Part shown: piece by piece, positions 35,326-46,278 of the stretch
Numbering within the stretch: the first letter of the stretch is position 1
Layout of the letters: every line of letters starts with the position of its first letter
Origin: Nymphaea colorata
Taxonomy: Eukaryota > Streptophyta > Magnoliopsida > Nymphaeales > Nymphaeaceae
Length of the DNA: 64,000 nt
NCBI RefSeq assembly: GCF_008831285.2
Contig: NC_045147.1
Location: 7,470,334 to 7,534,333, forward strand
Reading direction: 5' to 3'
Program-made: the position numbers and the translations under genes
The notes under the pieces: generated by a model
What the model saw: only the letters and a program-made list of their open reading frames with translations
The model's database searches: none
What the model was told of the DNA's origin: nothing

Positions 35326-36699
35326 ATTCTTGTACTCCAAATATTTGAACAAATAAAATTCTAGTTTTTTATTCTTCTCTTAATTATGATTCATGTGCAT
35401 CTTGTCTCATCTTCCATGTCAAACATCAATAGAGAACACTTCTTTTTGTACCTCTATGTGTCCTCCATCCTTTTCCATATGTCTACTCTTGTTCATCATT
35501 CTCTAGTGAAATAGGAATCATTATAGCCGCATATCCTGTTCACAAAACTGTGGTCGAATTCAAATTTAGAAGGTTGAATATAGAGGAGGTAATGGAGATA
35601 ACAGAAGTAATAGCCCAAAATTCCAAGCCCATTGGATAAGTTGCCAAGATTGTCTCATCAATTCCTACTGAGCAAGCCACAAACTCACTTTGGCTGGAGA
35701 AGATTTGTGGACCCTATCGTCAACTGTGGATCTTGAGCAAAGTCCTACTTAGGTACGGTTGATCCAGCAAGAACCCTATTCAGAATGTTTATATGGTGCT
35801 GCATAGTTTCATGAACAAAAAGATGGACTTACCCCTCCCAAAAAGCAAAGGCTAATTGAATTGATGGAGTAGTACATGGTCTCATTGAGAATCCCTACAT
35901 CAAAAAGCTAAAAATTGTCAACTGTTGAGAGTCAATCTTGCAAAAGAACCAACTCTAGATTTCAAGCTTGCAGGTGTTTAACTTTCAAGGGAAAACAGTG
36001 AACTTCGAAGTGCAAGACACTCAACACTGTCTTGAGAAGGTAACTATCAAAATCAACAAACCTTATGCAGAGAACAATGCTTTTAGAAGGTTATTGAATC
36101 AGTCCAGTATTACTCATAATTTGATTTTGTGATTTTCTCCATTCTATACATGTTTTGTCCCAATTGTCATAGAAAATTCAGTCCCATTGAAAGAATTCCC
36201 ATTGTTAGAGAATGTACTCGTCATCCTTGGTGATGAAACCTCTTATAAAACCATAGCTAAAGAAATCATGATGAAGGCAACACATCTTAGGGACAATGAT
36301 GCATGCTGTGAGTTTATGCTCCAAGTTGATGAAAAGAACAAACGACTATGAGAAAGACTCTATCTAGTAGAATTCATGTTATGCAATAATTGTTCTTACC
36401 AAAATATTGTTGGGACACTACGGGTCCCTTCCTTTCCTTTCAAAGTGATGAATAAAGAATGATATTGCTTTGCTTTGAAAGTTGTGTTTTCCCACATGCA
36501 CATTTGCTCAAATTGCCATATTACTACTGCATTTCTTCACAATCAGTGTTTTTGTAGGGCCAACATGGCAAAAAAGTTCATTCACAAGCTGATACTTAAT
36601 GCTACAATATTACAACCAGAACAAAAGACAGTAAGGGCTCATGAGAATCAGGAACATAATCACAATGAATCATGATATGCAACAAAACCAAAATCACAA
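35326..36699. other. Degenerate gag/protease interval of the old Tat element
   Basis: Lies where gag and protease should be, but I cannot identify their motifs with confidence. Stops occur in every frame. Confidence 0.4.
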
Positions 36700-38059
36700 C
36701 TAGCTGAATTGGCACAACTATAAAAAGAAGACCAGCCGCTGACTATACACAACGATCCAACCAAAGAGATCAACATCGGGATAGAGGAAGATCCTAAGGT
36801 GGTTTAGGTTGGTGCCAACCTCAATGCTGAAGATGAAGAAAAGAACAATAAATTCCTCAAAAAATACAAAGCTATCTTCACTTGGACCCATGTGACCATG
36901 CTAGGGCTAGATCCAACGCTGGTGGAACATAGGCTAACCTTGAAACCCACAACAAGTGAGTGAAACAAAAACTAAGAAAGCAAAACCCTAGAATTGATGA
37001 CAAGGTCAATGAAGGATTAGAAGATATTTTAAAAGGAAGATTCATCGGAACCATTGACTGTCTAGATGGTTGGCAAACGTTGTCATGGTGCCAAAGAAGA
37101 ACAAAAAGTTACAATATGCATCAATTTTAAAGATCTCAATAAAGCCACTCCAAAAGATGATTATCCGTTACCGAATATAGATATGTTAATAGATAGAATC
37201 GTGGGACACAAGATGTTCTCTTATATGAACAATTATTTAAGCTATAACTAGATCAAACTAGCAGCCATAATCAACCAAAGATTTAATTCACAAGTCCTTA
37301 GAGAACCTTTTGCTACATAGGTGATGCCATTTGGATTAAAAATTGTAAAAGATACATACCAAATAGCAATGGCAACAATCTTTCAGGGTCAGATGCACAA
37401 ATTTATGGACACAAATGTTGATGACATCCTGGTCAAGTCCAAGACTTGAACAAACCATCTTGACATCATCAAGCAAGTATTTGACAAATTGATTTAGTAC
37501 TAGTTGAAATTAAACCCACAAAAATGTGTATTTAGTGTTGAATCTTGAAAGCTTCTTGGTCATTGAGATAGATTTAGCAAAATTTAAAGCCATAATTGAT
37601 ATGCATGTTCCAAAAATTCTTAAAGAACTTAGAAGTTTAGAAGGCAGAATTCAGGCAATCAAAAGATTCATTTCAAACTTGTTTCTCAAATGCAAGCCAT
37701 TCAAACCATCTTCTAAAGAAAGAGGTCAAATTTGAGTGGAGCCCACAATGCCAACAATCTCCAAAGCGTAAAATAGTACATGTTAGATCCACCCATCCTT
37801 CAACCGCCAATATTAGCACTTCTATTATATGTCTATGTGAGTGACAAGTTGTGATGGATTTTTCGCACAATATGAAGAAGGGTACAAAATCTAACATGCA
37901 ATATACTGTGTGGGAATGACATTTGTGCAATATGAAAAGCGATATTCGTTGATGGTAAAGACTTGTCTAGCATTAGTATAGATGTGTCAAAAACACAGGC
38001 GTTACCTTTTGTCATGTGTAGGCATTGTGATATCTTGATTGAATCCTCTCAAATATATT
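36700..38059 (+). pseudogene. Old Tat reverse transcriptase and start of RNase H
   Basis: NDPTKEINIGIEEDPKVV and LDPTLVEHRLTLKP match the young element's RT leader. FKDLNKATPKDDYPLPNID lies at about 37125-37180. The YVDD box is altered to NVDD (about 37417-37428). The connection region (LKELRSLEGRIQAIKRFISN) is at 37620-37680. At 38059 the sequence breaks into Copia-2, in the region equivalent to LNPLKYI of the young RNase H, and resumes at 41857. Multiple stops. Confidence 0.85.
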
Positions 38060-38268
38060 TGTTGCAAGAGAGAGGAGAAGAAGTCGAGAGAGAGAGTGAA
38101 AACTGCATGAACTATTCCATTAAGCTGCACCCTTCCCACGTTAAATGAGAATTAGGGTAAAAGAAAGAAATTACAAAATCAGTCCAAGACTGAAACAACT
38201 ATTAATAAAAGCTGTTAATACAACTTTTAAATATTCAAAAGACCACCTATTATAAATGTTATTCAACA
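38060..38268 (-). repeat. Copia-2 3' LTR
   Basis: Pairs with 41641-41851. The polypurine tract CTTGAGGGGAG (minus strand) lies just upstream at about 38269-38279. Confidence 0.92.
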
Positions 38269-38274
38269 CTCCCC

Positions 38275-39735
38275 TCAAGCTGAAGCGTAGATGTTAATCA
38301 TGCTTAGCTTGTCACAACATCTAGAGAACTCTGCAATAGACAAGGCTTTAGTAAAGATATCAGCTGTTTGATCCTCTGAGGCTACATGTACAGTGGTGAT
38401 GATTCCTCCTTGAACCATATTGCGAATATAATGACAATCTACTTCAATGTGCTTTGTCCTCTTATGAAATACAGGATTATTGGCAATGTAGGTGGCAGCT
38501 CTGTTATCACAAAACATTTTCATAGGTAAAGAACTTGGAATACCAAGACTTTCAAGTAGGGAACTAGACCAAGTCATTTCGGTAGCAGTTTGAGCTATCG
38601 CATGATATTTTGACTCTGCACTAGACCTAGAAACAACACTTTATTTCTTACTTCTCCAGGAAATGAGATTTCCTCCCACAAACACACAAAACCCTATGGT
38701 AGACTTAATGTCATCAATTGAGCCTCCATAATCTGCATCACCGTAAGCTTCAACATCAAGAGATGTACCTTTTTTGAAGAAAATGCCTTTGCCAGGGGAG
38801 GACTTCAAATATTTGACAATCAACATAGCTGCATCCCAATGTGATTGTTTTGGTTTTTCCATGAATTGGCTTAATTTTTCTATAGCAAAGCTAACATCTG
38901 GTCGAGTCACTGTCACATAAAGAAGCTTACCAATCAACGATCTGTAGGCTTGTAAAGCTACCTCTTTTGAGTCATCCTCATATAGATGTACCCGTGGATT
39001 TATAGGAAGAGTTGTTGGTTTAGCTCCTAGCATCCCTGTGTCTTGTAAAAGATCAAGAACATACTTCCTTTGCGACAACACAACTCCTTCTTTGCTACGA
39101 GCAACTTTGATGCTAAGAAAATACCATAGCTGACCAAGATCTTTGGTAACAAAGTGTTTTTGCAAAAACTTCTTTGTTAGAGCTACCTCCTGCTCACATT
39201 CACCTGTCAAAAAAAATATCATCAACATACACCACTAGCACAACTGTACCTCTAGGTCCTTTCTTGATGAACAACGAATGGTCCAACTGAGACCTCGTAA
39301 AGACACATTCTAACACCACTTCGGAGAACTTGTGAAACCAAGCACGAGGACTTTGTTTCAATCCATAGATAGCTTTCTTCAACCTGCACACCTTACCACA
39401 CTTCCCCTGACGTTTAAAGCCAGGGGGTTGCTGCATGTAAACAGTCTCATCAAGATCCCATATAAGAAAGCATTTTTGATATCCAACTTATATAAGGGCC
39501 AATCATAATGAACTGCGACTGACACAAGAAGACGTATGGTCCCCATCTGAGCTACAGACGAGAAAGTCTCAAAGAAGTCAACACCATACGTTTGTGTATA
39601 CCCTTTTGCCACAAGACGAGCTTTGTAGCGTTCCATCAACAACGACAAAAGGTAGACTCCCCCTTGTTCATGGCCTCCACTAATCATCTTCCCAGTTTGT
39701 AAGTCCTGAAATACACAAGAATTAGGGTCAAACAT
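38275..39735 (-). pseudogene. Copia-2 pre-integrase, RT and RNase H
   Basis: 39735-39640 begins with the pre-integrase motif [15 protein letters not shown] and runs straight into the RT motif [20 protein letters not shown]. The integrase core and the RT start are therefore deleted between them. RT continues with KKAIYGLKQSPRAWFHKFSE and VVYVDDIFF (39250-39215). A frameshift follows, then 39228-38641 (TKDLGQLWYFLSIKVA, YGDADYGGSIDDIKSTIGFC). RNase H ends at 38577-38275 (DNRAATYIANNPVFHKRTKH). Frameshifts near 39450, 39215 and 38620. Confidence 0.9.
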
Positions 39736-39859
39736 GGCAAACCAGACATTAGCTGATGCACTGCAACAGGTTTGTAGGAAACTCTAGAGTGTATAAAACA
39801 TTTTATAAACATAATAAAGGGGAGATTTTAACATCACCACTTCCCATAATGGGAGAGAA

Positions 39860-39990
39860 CCTGCCATCGGCTAATTTAACAAACTGTAACTAATCAAACT
39901 TGGTTAAGGAAGAGAACAAATGCGACCGGCTACAAAAATGCCTCGACGCACCAAAATCAATAATCCAAACTGTACCTGGGTCGTGTGAAA
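39860..39990 (-). pseudogene. Copia-2 aspartic protease remnant
   Basis: Contains WIIDFGASRHFCSRSHLF followed by a stop and FVKLADGRFSPIMGSG. The active-site DSG has become DFG, which would abolish catalysis. Confidence 0.75.
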
Positions 39991-40199
39991 CTATGGAGAG
40001 AGCAGAACCAACAACTCCAGATGATGTAGAGACTGATGAGGAAGATGAAGCAGCTCTTTAAGATAATATATGCTTATACTCTGCCTTATTCAGGCTAAGA
40101 GAGAAAGACTCAGATGTATTTGGATTCTCTCCAATGGCTGCTGCCTGAGCCATTCCCATAGGAACTGATGATGAAGTACCTCTGCCTGTGGGAGTCTTA

Positions 40200-41041
40200 G
40201 TCCCGCTTCCCTAAGAGCCTCCAGATGGTCGACCATAGATATCCCAGCACCTATCCGGAAGATGACCCATTTTCCCACAATGGGTACATTGAAACCTGCC
40301 ACGTCCTCCAAACCCCCTACTTGTGCCTCTTCCTCTAGGAACAAAGGAAGAACTTGACCCATGCCCATTAGATGCAGCCAATGCTGACGTGGGTGTGTTA
40401 CTGACAGACTGAGGTAGAGTAACCGCCAGACGACTTAGCCTATTATATGCCTCTGCCAAACCTGGGATATTACTCCCAGTGAGAATTTGTGCCTTTGCCA
40501 CTGAATATTTTGGAGAAAGACCTGTCAAAAACTTGGAAACCATACTTTGCTCATAATGAGTCTTATAGCACGACTTACATGGGGGCCGAAGGGATTTTAG
40601 TCGCTCAAAAGTGGCTTTGACTGCTGCAAAATATTGGGGCAAACTCATATCGCCCTGTTGTAGTTTGTATAGTTCTTCCTCTACCTAGATTACTTTGCTC
40701 ATATTCTTGTCATGTGAATAAGTCTCACATAAAAAATCCCACATCTCCTTAGTAGTAGTGTAATAAGCAATGGTAGGAGAAATAGAAGAGTCCACACTAT
40801 TCATGATCCAAGACATAACCATGTTGTTATCCTCTTCCCACGAAGCATACTTTCCAGTTTTGATAACTGGTTCATCTTCCTCTAGTAAATATTTTTTCTG
40901 ATGTCCAGTGATTGACATCATGAATGACCTTGACCAGATTTCATAATTAAGACCATCCAACTTAACTGTAGAACCAAATGAGAATGGATTGCCTCCAATT
41001 TTAAACTCATGAGAGGAATTAGGTTTGAATTTTTCAGCCAT
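40200..41041 (-). pseudogene. Copia-2 gag
   Basis: The ATG at 41041 starts MAEKFKPNSSHEFKIGGN, with GSTVKLDGLNYEIWSRSFMM of Copia gag. 40685 marks a stop. 40648-40211 continues (YFAAVKATFERLKSLRPPC, EQSMVSKFLTGLSPKYSVAK) to a CCHC knuckle CTHCGKMGHLPDRCWD at about 40295-40240. One stop near 40686 splits an otherwise clear gag. Confidence 0.88.
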
Positions 41042-41624
41042 TGTAAGTCAGCCCACAAGAGTTCAACCGAAGGAGAATATATAGGGCAGAATAATGCTGA
41101 TAAAAACAAGAACCAGGGACTCGCACCACACAGCAAAAAAATATCTTGTAGATGAGCAGCAATGTTTCCAAATAATATATGTGACCAACAACCACACCAC
41201 GACAGCAAAAAACACAGCAGAGATTGCTGTCCACCACAAGATAACAACCACACAACGACTACCAAAAACACAACAGATTGCTGTCCACCACCGACCAAGA
41301 CTTCTGCATCAGCATCCACGACTCCTCAACCAGCAGTCCTTCATTTGGCTGATCCACCATCTTATGTCCGTCCAAAAGATATTAAACTATGCAGATTCCA
41401 AAAGATATTATGCAGACTCCCACACAGCTGCACCATTTTTTTTGTTGATATCCACAGTTGGAGTCTATTCACACATATTTCTATGCGTGGACAGACTCCT
41501 TTCCACACTCCTTGCTGATGTTGCCGACCAGACCAGATGAAGGAAGAGAGGGAGAGGAGAAGAGAAGGAAGAGAGATCGTTGGAGAAGGTTGTTGGAAGT
41601 TGGACAGTCGTCGGTGGTCACGTC
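41042..41624 (-). other. Copia-2 leader between 5' LTR and gag
   Basis: Untranslated leader. It is unusually long (about 580 bp) and has CCACCACA/ACAACC-rich words and a purine-rich stretch (41537-41590). No ORF of note. Confidence 0.6.
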
Positions 41625-41640
41625 GCTTGCTCTGATACCA
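41625..41640 (-). other. Copia-2 primer binding site
   Basis: TGGTATCAGAGCAAGC on the minus strand directly follows the 5' LTR. This is a perfect initiator tRNA-Met primer site. Confidence 0.92.
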
Positions 41641-41851
41641 TGTTGCAAGAGAGAGGAGAAGCAGACGACAGAGAGAGAGAGAAAACTACACAAACTATTC
41701 CATTAGGCTGCACCCTTCTCACGTTAAATGAGAATTAGGGTAAAAGAAAGAAATTACAAAATCAGTCCAAGATTGAAACAACTATTAATAAAAGTTGTTA
41801 ATACAACTTTTAAATATTCAAAAGACCACCTATTATAAATGTTATTCAATA
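41641..41851 (-). repeat. Copia-2 5' LTR
   Basis: Pairs with 38060-38268, differing at roughly a dozen positions and a few short indels. The terminal base change (TATTG) is confirmed by the TSD that follows. Confidence 0.92.
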
Positions 41852-41856
41852 ATATT

Positions 41857-42420
41857 CTGGAATAACTATCTGTCCGTGGCTAAATCACCAAATGGCAGGT
41901 ACTCTTAATGCAATATGATCTAAAATATATTTCTCAAAAATCTATAAAAGGACATGCAATAGGTAACCAGCTCACCAATTTCCTCTTGCTAGAAGAACTC
42001 AAGGTAGAAGGCAATTTCCCTGATGAGTATATCTTACATTTAGAGTCTGCATTAGTGAGGACTTTATTTTCAATGGCTCCAAGAACATGGTGGGAATAGA
42101 AATAGGGATTCTCCTACTCTCACTCGAAAAAGAAACGATAACATACTCCTTTAGGCTAAATTTGATCTGTACACACAACATGGAAAAATATGAAGCTCTT
42201 ATTCAAGGCCTTAGGATATTGTTGGGGTTCAATGTTAGAAGAGTCCATTCTTACAGAGACTCCCTTTTTATCGTAAACCAAGTCAATAAAGAATGAAAAG
42301 TGAAGGATTCCAAACTAATACCCTATCAAGAGATGACTAAAACACTGGTCAAACAGTTTGATGAATTCAACTCATTCATGCTAGAAGGGAATTCAAGCAG
42401 TTTGCAGATGGTCTAGCCAG
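41857..42420 (+). pseudogene. Old Tat RNase H end and second (archaeal-like) RNase H
   Basis: Resumes the frame broken by Copia-2: WQVLLMQYDLKYISQKSIKG (about 41890-41950), then the second RNase H (THNMEKYEALIQGLRILLGF, RDSLFIVNQVNKE). Stops interrupt it. It parallels 56500-57020 of the young element and marks both as Tat-lineage. Confidence 0.82.
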
Positions 42421-42599
42421 CCTAGGCTCCATCACACTTTCAAAAAGTCTGAGCCATGCAAAGTTTGAAGTTGGAAGGCTGACCCAACTAGCCTATGAAA
42501 TGAAAGAGCAAGTAAACCAGGTGGAATATGGTATCAGAATATAAAGGACTTGTTTGAATATGGTATAAAAAAAAGAGCAGTGTGCTATTCAAAGAATGT

Positions 42600-43745
42600 C
42601 TTGTCGATATTTCACACTTGCCAATATTTTATACAGGAGAGGCTTCAGGCAGAAAATTATAGATGTTTAGACAAAGGTGAAGCATAACAGGGGTAATGAA
42701 AGAATCTTAGGAATGAACCTGTGGTAGCCATGCATGCTATCAAATTATCATCAAGCAATTGATCAGAGCTGGCTAATACTTGCCAACTATGCAGCAAGAT
42801 TGTCATAAACTTGTTAAGAAATTCTCCAAATGCCAAATTCATACACACTCCATTCATGCACTGGTTGTATAATTACACTCAATTGTCTACCATGGCCTTT
42901 TTCAATGTGTGCATTTGATGTTGCGGAGCTCAACAATCTGTATGCATCCTAAAGTTACAAGCACTTCTTTGCAGCCACATACTTTAATAAGCAGGTGGAA
43001 TCTATCATAATTAGAACAATGGAAGGCAGACACATAGTAGTCTTCATTCACAAAAACATTATGTGTAGATTCAGGGTACATCTTTATATTGTGTTAGATA
43101 ATGGGTCACACTTCAAGAATATATGCATGTGAATTTCTGTTCAAAATTTAGAATCAAGCATCACTTTTCGATGCCTTACTATTCACAAGGCAATGGCTAG
43201 GTAGAAAACACAGACAAAAACTTGATTAGAATCTTAGAACAAATGGTTGAGTCAGACCGATAAATGACATGATAAGATTCACAATGCATTATGGGCACAT
43301 AGAACATCCATCACTACTCCTACCAATATGACCCCTACAGAGCTATATGGAATGGATCAGTATTGCTGCTTTACATACAAATTTCAATATTCAAATTTCC
43401 CGCAGTCATATAATTGCCTATGGATCAGTATCATAGAATATTACAATTAGACCTCCTAGAAAGGAAAAGATTAAAAGCTACAAAACATGCCAAAGCTTAT
43501 CATTAGAGGGTAGTCAAACATTATGTTAAGTCAGTCATCGAGAGAAAATTCAAAGTAAAGGATATGGTGCTTAGATCGACTATTCTATAGAGGCATCACC
43601 CACATTGAAAGTTGAAACCAAATTGGGATGGGCCATATGTGAACAGAGAAATTCTGCCTGAGAATTCTTACTGCCTAACTGATGCAGATGGCGTAGAATT
43701 ATTCAGTCCCATCAATGCACTTCATTTGAAAATATTCTATGTTTG
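42600..43745 (+). pseudogene. Old Tat integrase
   Basis: Shows CHKLVKKFSKCQIHTHSIHA (zinc region, about 42790-42865) and LDNGSHF (about 43090-43112). YSQGNG, a stop, then VENTDKN follow (about 43180-43220), where the catalytic Glu is kept but the preceding Gln codon became TAG. The GPY-type end is LKPNWDGPYVNREILPENSY, closing PINALHLKIFYV with TGA at 43743-43745. Many stops. Confidence 0.82.
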
Positions 43746-44299
43746 ATGTGCTCATTTTCCTTTCATCAATAAAGATTACATTTTCTAATGGCCAGACTTT
43801 TTTTTTTATCTCATATCATCAATGATTCTTCTTTATTTTAATCCTAGGACTAGTTGAATCATTTAACTTATGCACCAGTTCAAATTACCTAATGGCAATA
43901 AATTTTCAAAAGAATGCTTTCAAAATCATTTTGAAGAGGTTTTTCAAAAGAAAGAACCCCCCAAGTGTCACAATTTTCCAAACATTTGCCATAGGAAGGG
44001 AAAAGAATCTCCAGGTTTACAAAAGGTCTTTGAATGGATGTACGCCTTTAAATTTGCAACCGTTATTTCAATAACTCGTGAGCAAATGTGTTCAACATTC
44101 TTCTTCCAAAACACTATGAAGATTTCACCTGTGAATGTTGAACAACTGGAAGTATAAAATTTTGAAAACCCATGCATATTACATGGAAGTCTTCATGCTT
44201 TGGCACAACCTTTTCTACACATGAAAATTTTCATAAGGCATAATTTACAAAAACATTAAACTTGTGTCTAAGTGTAGGAAATCTCATGTATATACACCT
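43746..44299 (+). other. 3' region of the old Tat element before the tandem array
   Basis: No coding sequence supported. ORF 43870-44157 has no recognised domain. Contains AT-rich spacer. Confidence 0.45.
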
Positions 44300-45930
44300 A
44301 TTGTAGTGTTTAGGTGCACCAAAACCTCGTCCCATGCCTAGATGCACCCCCTTTGCAATGTCTAGGTGCACTAGAGCCTCGTCTCATGCCTAGATGCATC
44401 CTTTTTAGTGTCTAGGTGCACAATAGCCTTGTCTCATGCCTAAATGTGCACCAGAGCCTCGTCTCATGCCTAAATGTGCACCAGAGCCTCGTCTCATGCC
44501 TAGATGTGCCTCTTATGTAGTGTCTAGATACACTAGAGCCTCATCTCACACCTAGATGCACCCTTATGTATTTTCTAGGCACACAAGAGCCTCGTCTCAC
44601 ACCTAGATATGCCCCTATTTATACTGTCTAAGTGCACTAGAGCCCTCGTCTCATGCCTAGATACGTCAATTTTGTAGTGTATAGGCACACAAGAGCCTCA
44701 TCTCATGCCTAGATGACCCTTACTAGTGTCTAGGTGCAGCAGAGCCTCGTGTCATGTCTAGATGCTCTCCTTGTTGTAGTGTCTAGGTGCACCAGAGCCT
44801 TGTCTCATCCCTAGATGCATCTCATGTAGTGTCTAGGCACACTAGAGCCTTGTTTCATGTCAATATGCACTCTTATATAGTGTCTAGGAGCACGAAAGCC
44901 TCCTCTCATGCCTAGATGTCTCCTTTTTATAGTGTATAGGCATACCAGAGCCTCGTCCCACACCTAGATGCCCTCATATGTAGTGTCTAGGTGCAGCAAA
45001 GCACTAGAGATTCATTTCATGCCTAAACGTTATGTAGTATCTAGAAACACCAGAGTCTCGTCTCATGCATAAATGCAGTCTTTTATAGTGTTTAGGTGCA
45101 CCGGAGCCTCATCTCAAAACTAGATCCACTCCTTTTGTAGTGTTTAGGCACATCAGAAACTCGTCTCATGCCTAGATGCACACTTATGTAGTGTCTAGGC
45201 ACACTAGAGCATTGCCTCACACTTAGATAGGCCCCTTTTTGTAGTGTGTAGGTGCACCAAAGACATCGTCCCACACCTAGATGTGCCCCTTTTGTAGTGC
45301 CTAGGCATGCCATAGCCTTGTCTCATGCCTGATGCACCCTTAAATAGTGTCTAGGCACAGCAGAGCCTTGACTCACGCATAGATGCACCCCTTTTTGTAG
45401 TGTCTAGGCACACCAAAAACTTGTCCCATGCCTAAATCCGCCCCATATAGTGTCTAAGCGCATAAGAGCCTTGTCTCATGCCTAGATGCACCCTTATGTA
45501 TTGTCTTGGCACACCAAAGCCACTTCTCATGCCTAGACGCACTCCTTTTTGTAGTGTCTAGGTACACCAGAGCTTTGTCTCGTGCCTAGATGCATCCTTA
45601 TGTAATGTCTAGCTGCACCAAAGCCTCATCTCATGCCTAGATGTACCTTTTTTTGCAGGGTCTAGGTGCATTAGGGCCTCGTCTCATGCCTGGATGCATC
45701 CTTATGTAGTGTCTAAGCACACCAGAGCCATGCCTCATGCCTAGATGCACCCCTTTTGTAGTTTCTAGACACACTAGAGCCTCATCTCATGTTGAGGTGT
45801 GGCCCTTTTGTTGTGTCTGGGTGCACCAGTGTCTCGTCTCATGCCTATATGCACCCCTTTGCAGTGTCTAGGTGCGCCAGAGCTTCATATTACACCTAGT
45901 TGTGCCCCTTTCATGTGTTTAGCACACACT
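44300..45930. repeat. Tandem array of about 50-bp units (roughly thirty copies)
   Basis: The consensus unit reads approximately TAGTGTCTAGGTGCACCAGA, GCCTCGTCTCATGCCTAGAT, GCACCCCTTTTG. Each unit contains the half-motif CTAGRTGCACC twice, so it is a dimer of two diverged halves of about 25 bp. Units vary by substitutions and small indels. At 44431-44490 an exact 30-bp shorter unit is repeated twice, a hybrid of the two halves. It lies downstream of the old integrase. Tandem repeats in that 3' position are known for Tat/Ogre elements. Confidence 0.92.
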
Positions 45931-46278
45931 AGCATTCGAAAGTAAAATATGTGAATTTTGAAATTATCCCAAGAAGACTTCTTTATTGAATTTTGCTATT
46001 GCACGAAAAAAAAACATGGTCCAATAATTTCTTAAGGAGATTTAAGGAACAAGAGTCTCAACAAAGTCGTGATATCAAGGAAGTGAGCTCAATGACTTTG
46101 AGAGAAACAAAATTTAGGAAATATGATCAATTCAAATGACCAAAAGGTACCATAGAAATCTAATAAAATTCATAAAAGAACAAGGATTTGAATTGGTTTG
46201 AGTTGATTAAGCAAGGCACTGCAAAATGAGTGTTGAGAGATGAGATCAGGGCAAGTCTAGCCATTCCTCTAGATCAAT
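45931..46278. other. Non-coding tail before the young Tat element
   Basis: Purine-rich sequence, probably still the 3' region of the old element. TCAAT at 46274-46278 is the presumed left TSD copy of the young element; the right copy is not in the window. Confidence 0.5.

Larger units (their letters stand above)
38060..41851 (-). mobile_element. Copia-2 LTR retrotransposon with internal deletion
   Basis: LTRs at 38060-38268 (209 bp) and 41641-41851 (211 bp) are flanked by ATATT duplications (38055-38059, 41852-41856). On the minus strand the 5' LTR begins TATTG instead of TGTTG, a mutated terminus; the 3' LTR keeps TGTTG. It has gag, protease, pre-integrase zinc region, RT and RNase H but no integrase core. 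Its length of 3.8 kb is short for Copia. It disrupts the RNase H of the old Tat element. It is related to Copia-1 but not the same family (similar gag motifs, different LTRs). Confidence 0.93.
27787..46278 (+). mobile_element. Old degenerate Tat/Ogre-type Ty3-gypsy element
   Basis: Remnants occur in the order of the young element at 46279: an LTR-like region starting TGTGAGCACCCCAAATTTG (27787), PMD fragments, RT, RNase H, second RNase H, integrase and a GPY-type C-terminus ending PINALHLKIFYV. A 3' region with a tandem array follows. Coding parts are full of stops. Copia-2 (38060-41851) sits inside it, and the young element begins at 46279 within or just beyond its 3' region. No 3' LTR is seen before the window ends, so the right boundary is a working limit, not a proven end. 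Confidence 0.75.

Noticed and set aside
41094-41540. 148-codon plus-strand ORF
   Set aside because: Antisense to the untranslated leader and gag start of Copia-2; low-complexity His/Thr-rich composition.
44300-45930. CRISPR-like array
   Set aside because: The units are contiguous diverged tandem repeats without unique spacers, in a plant retrotransposon. It is a minisatellite.
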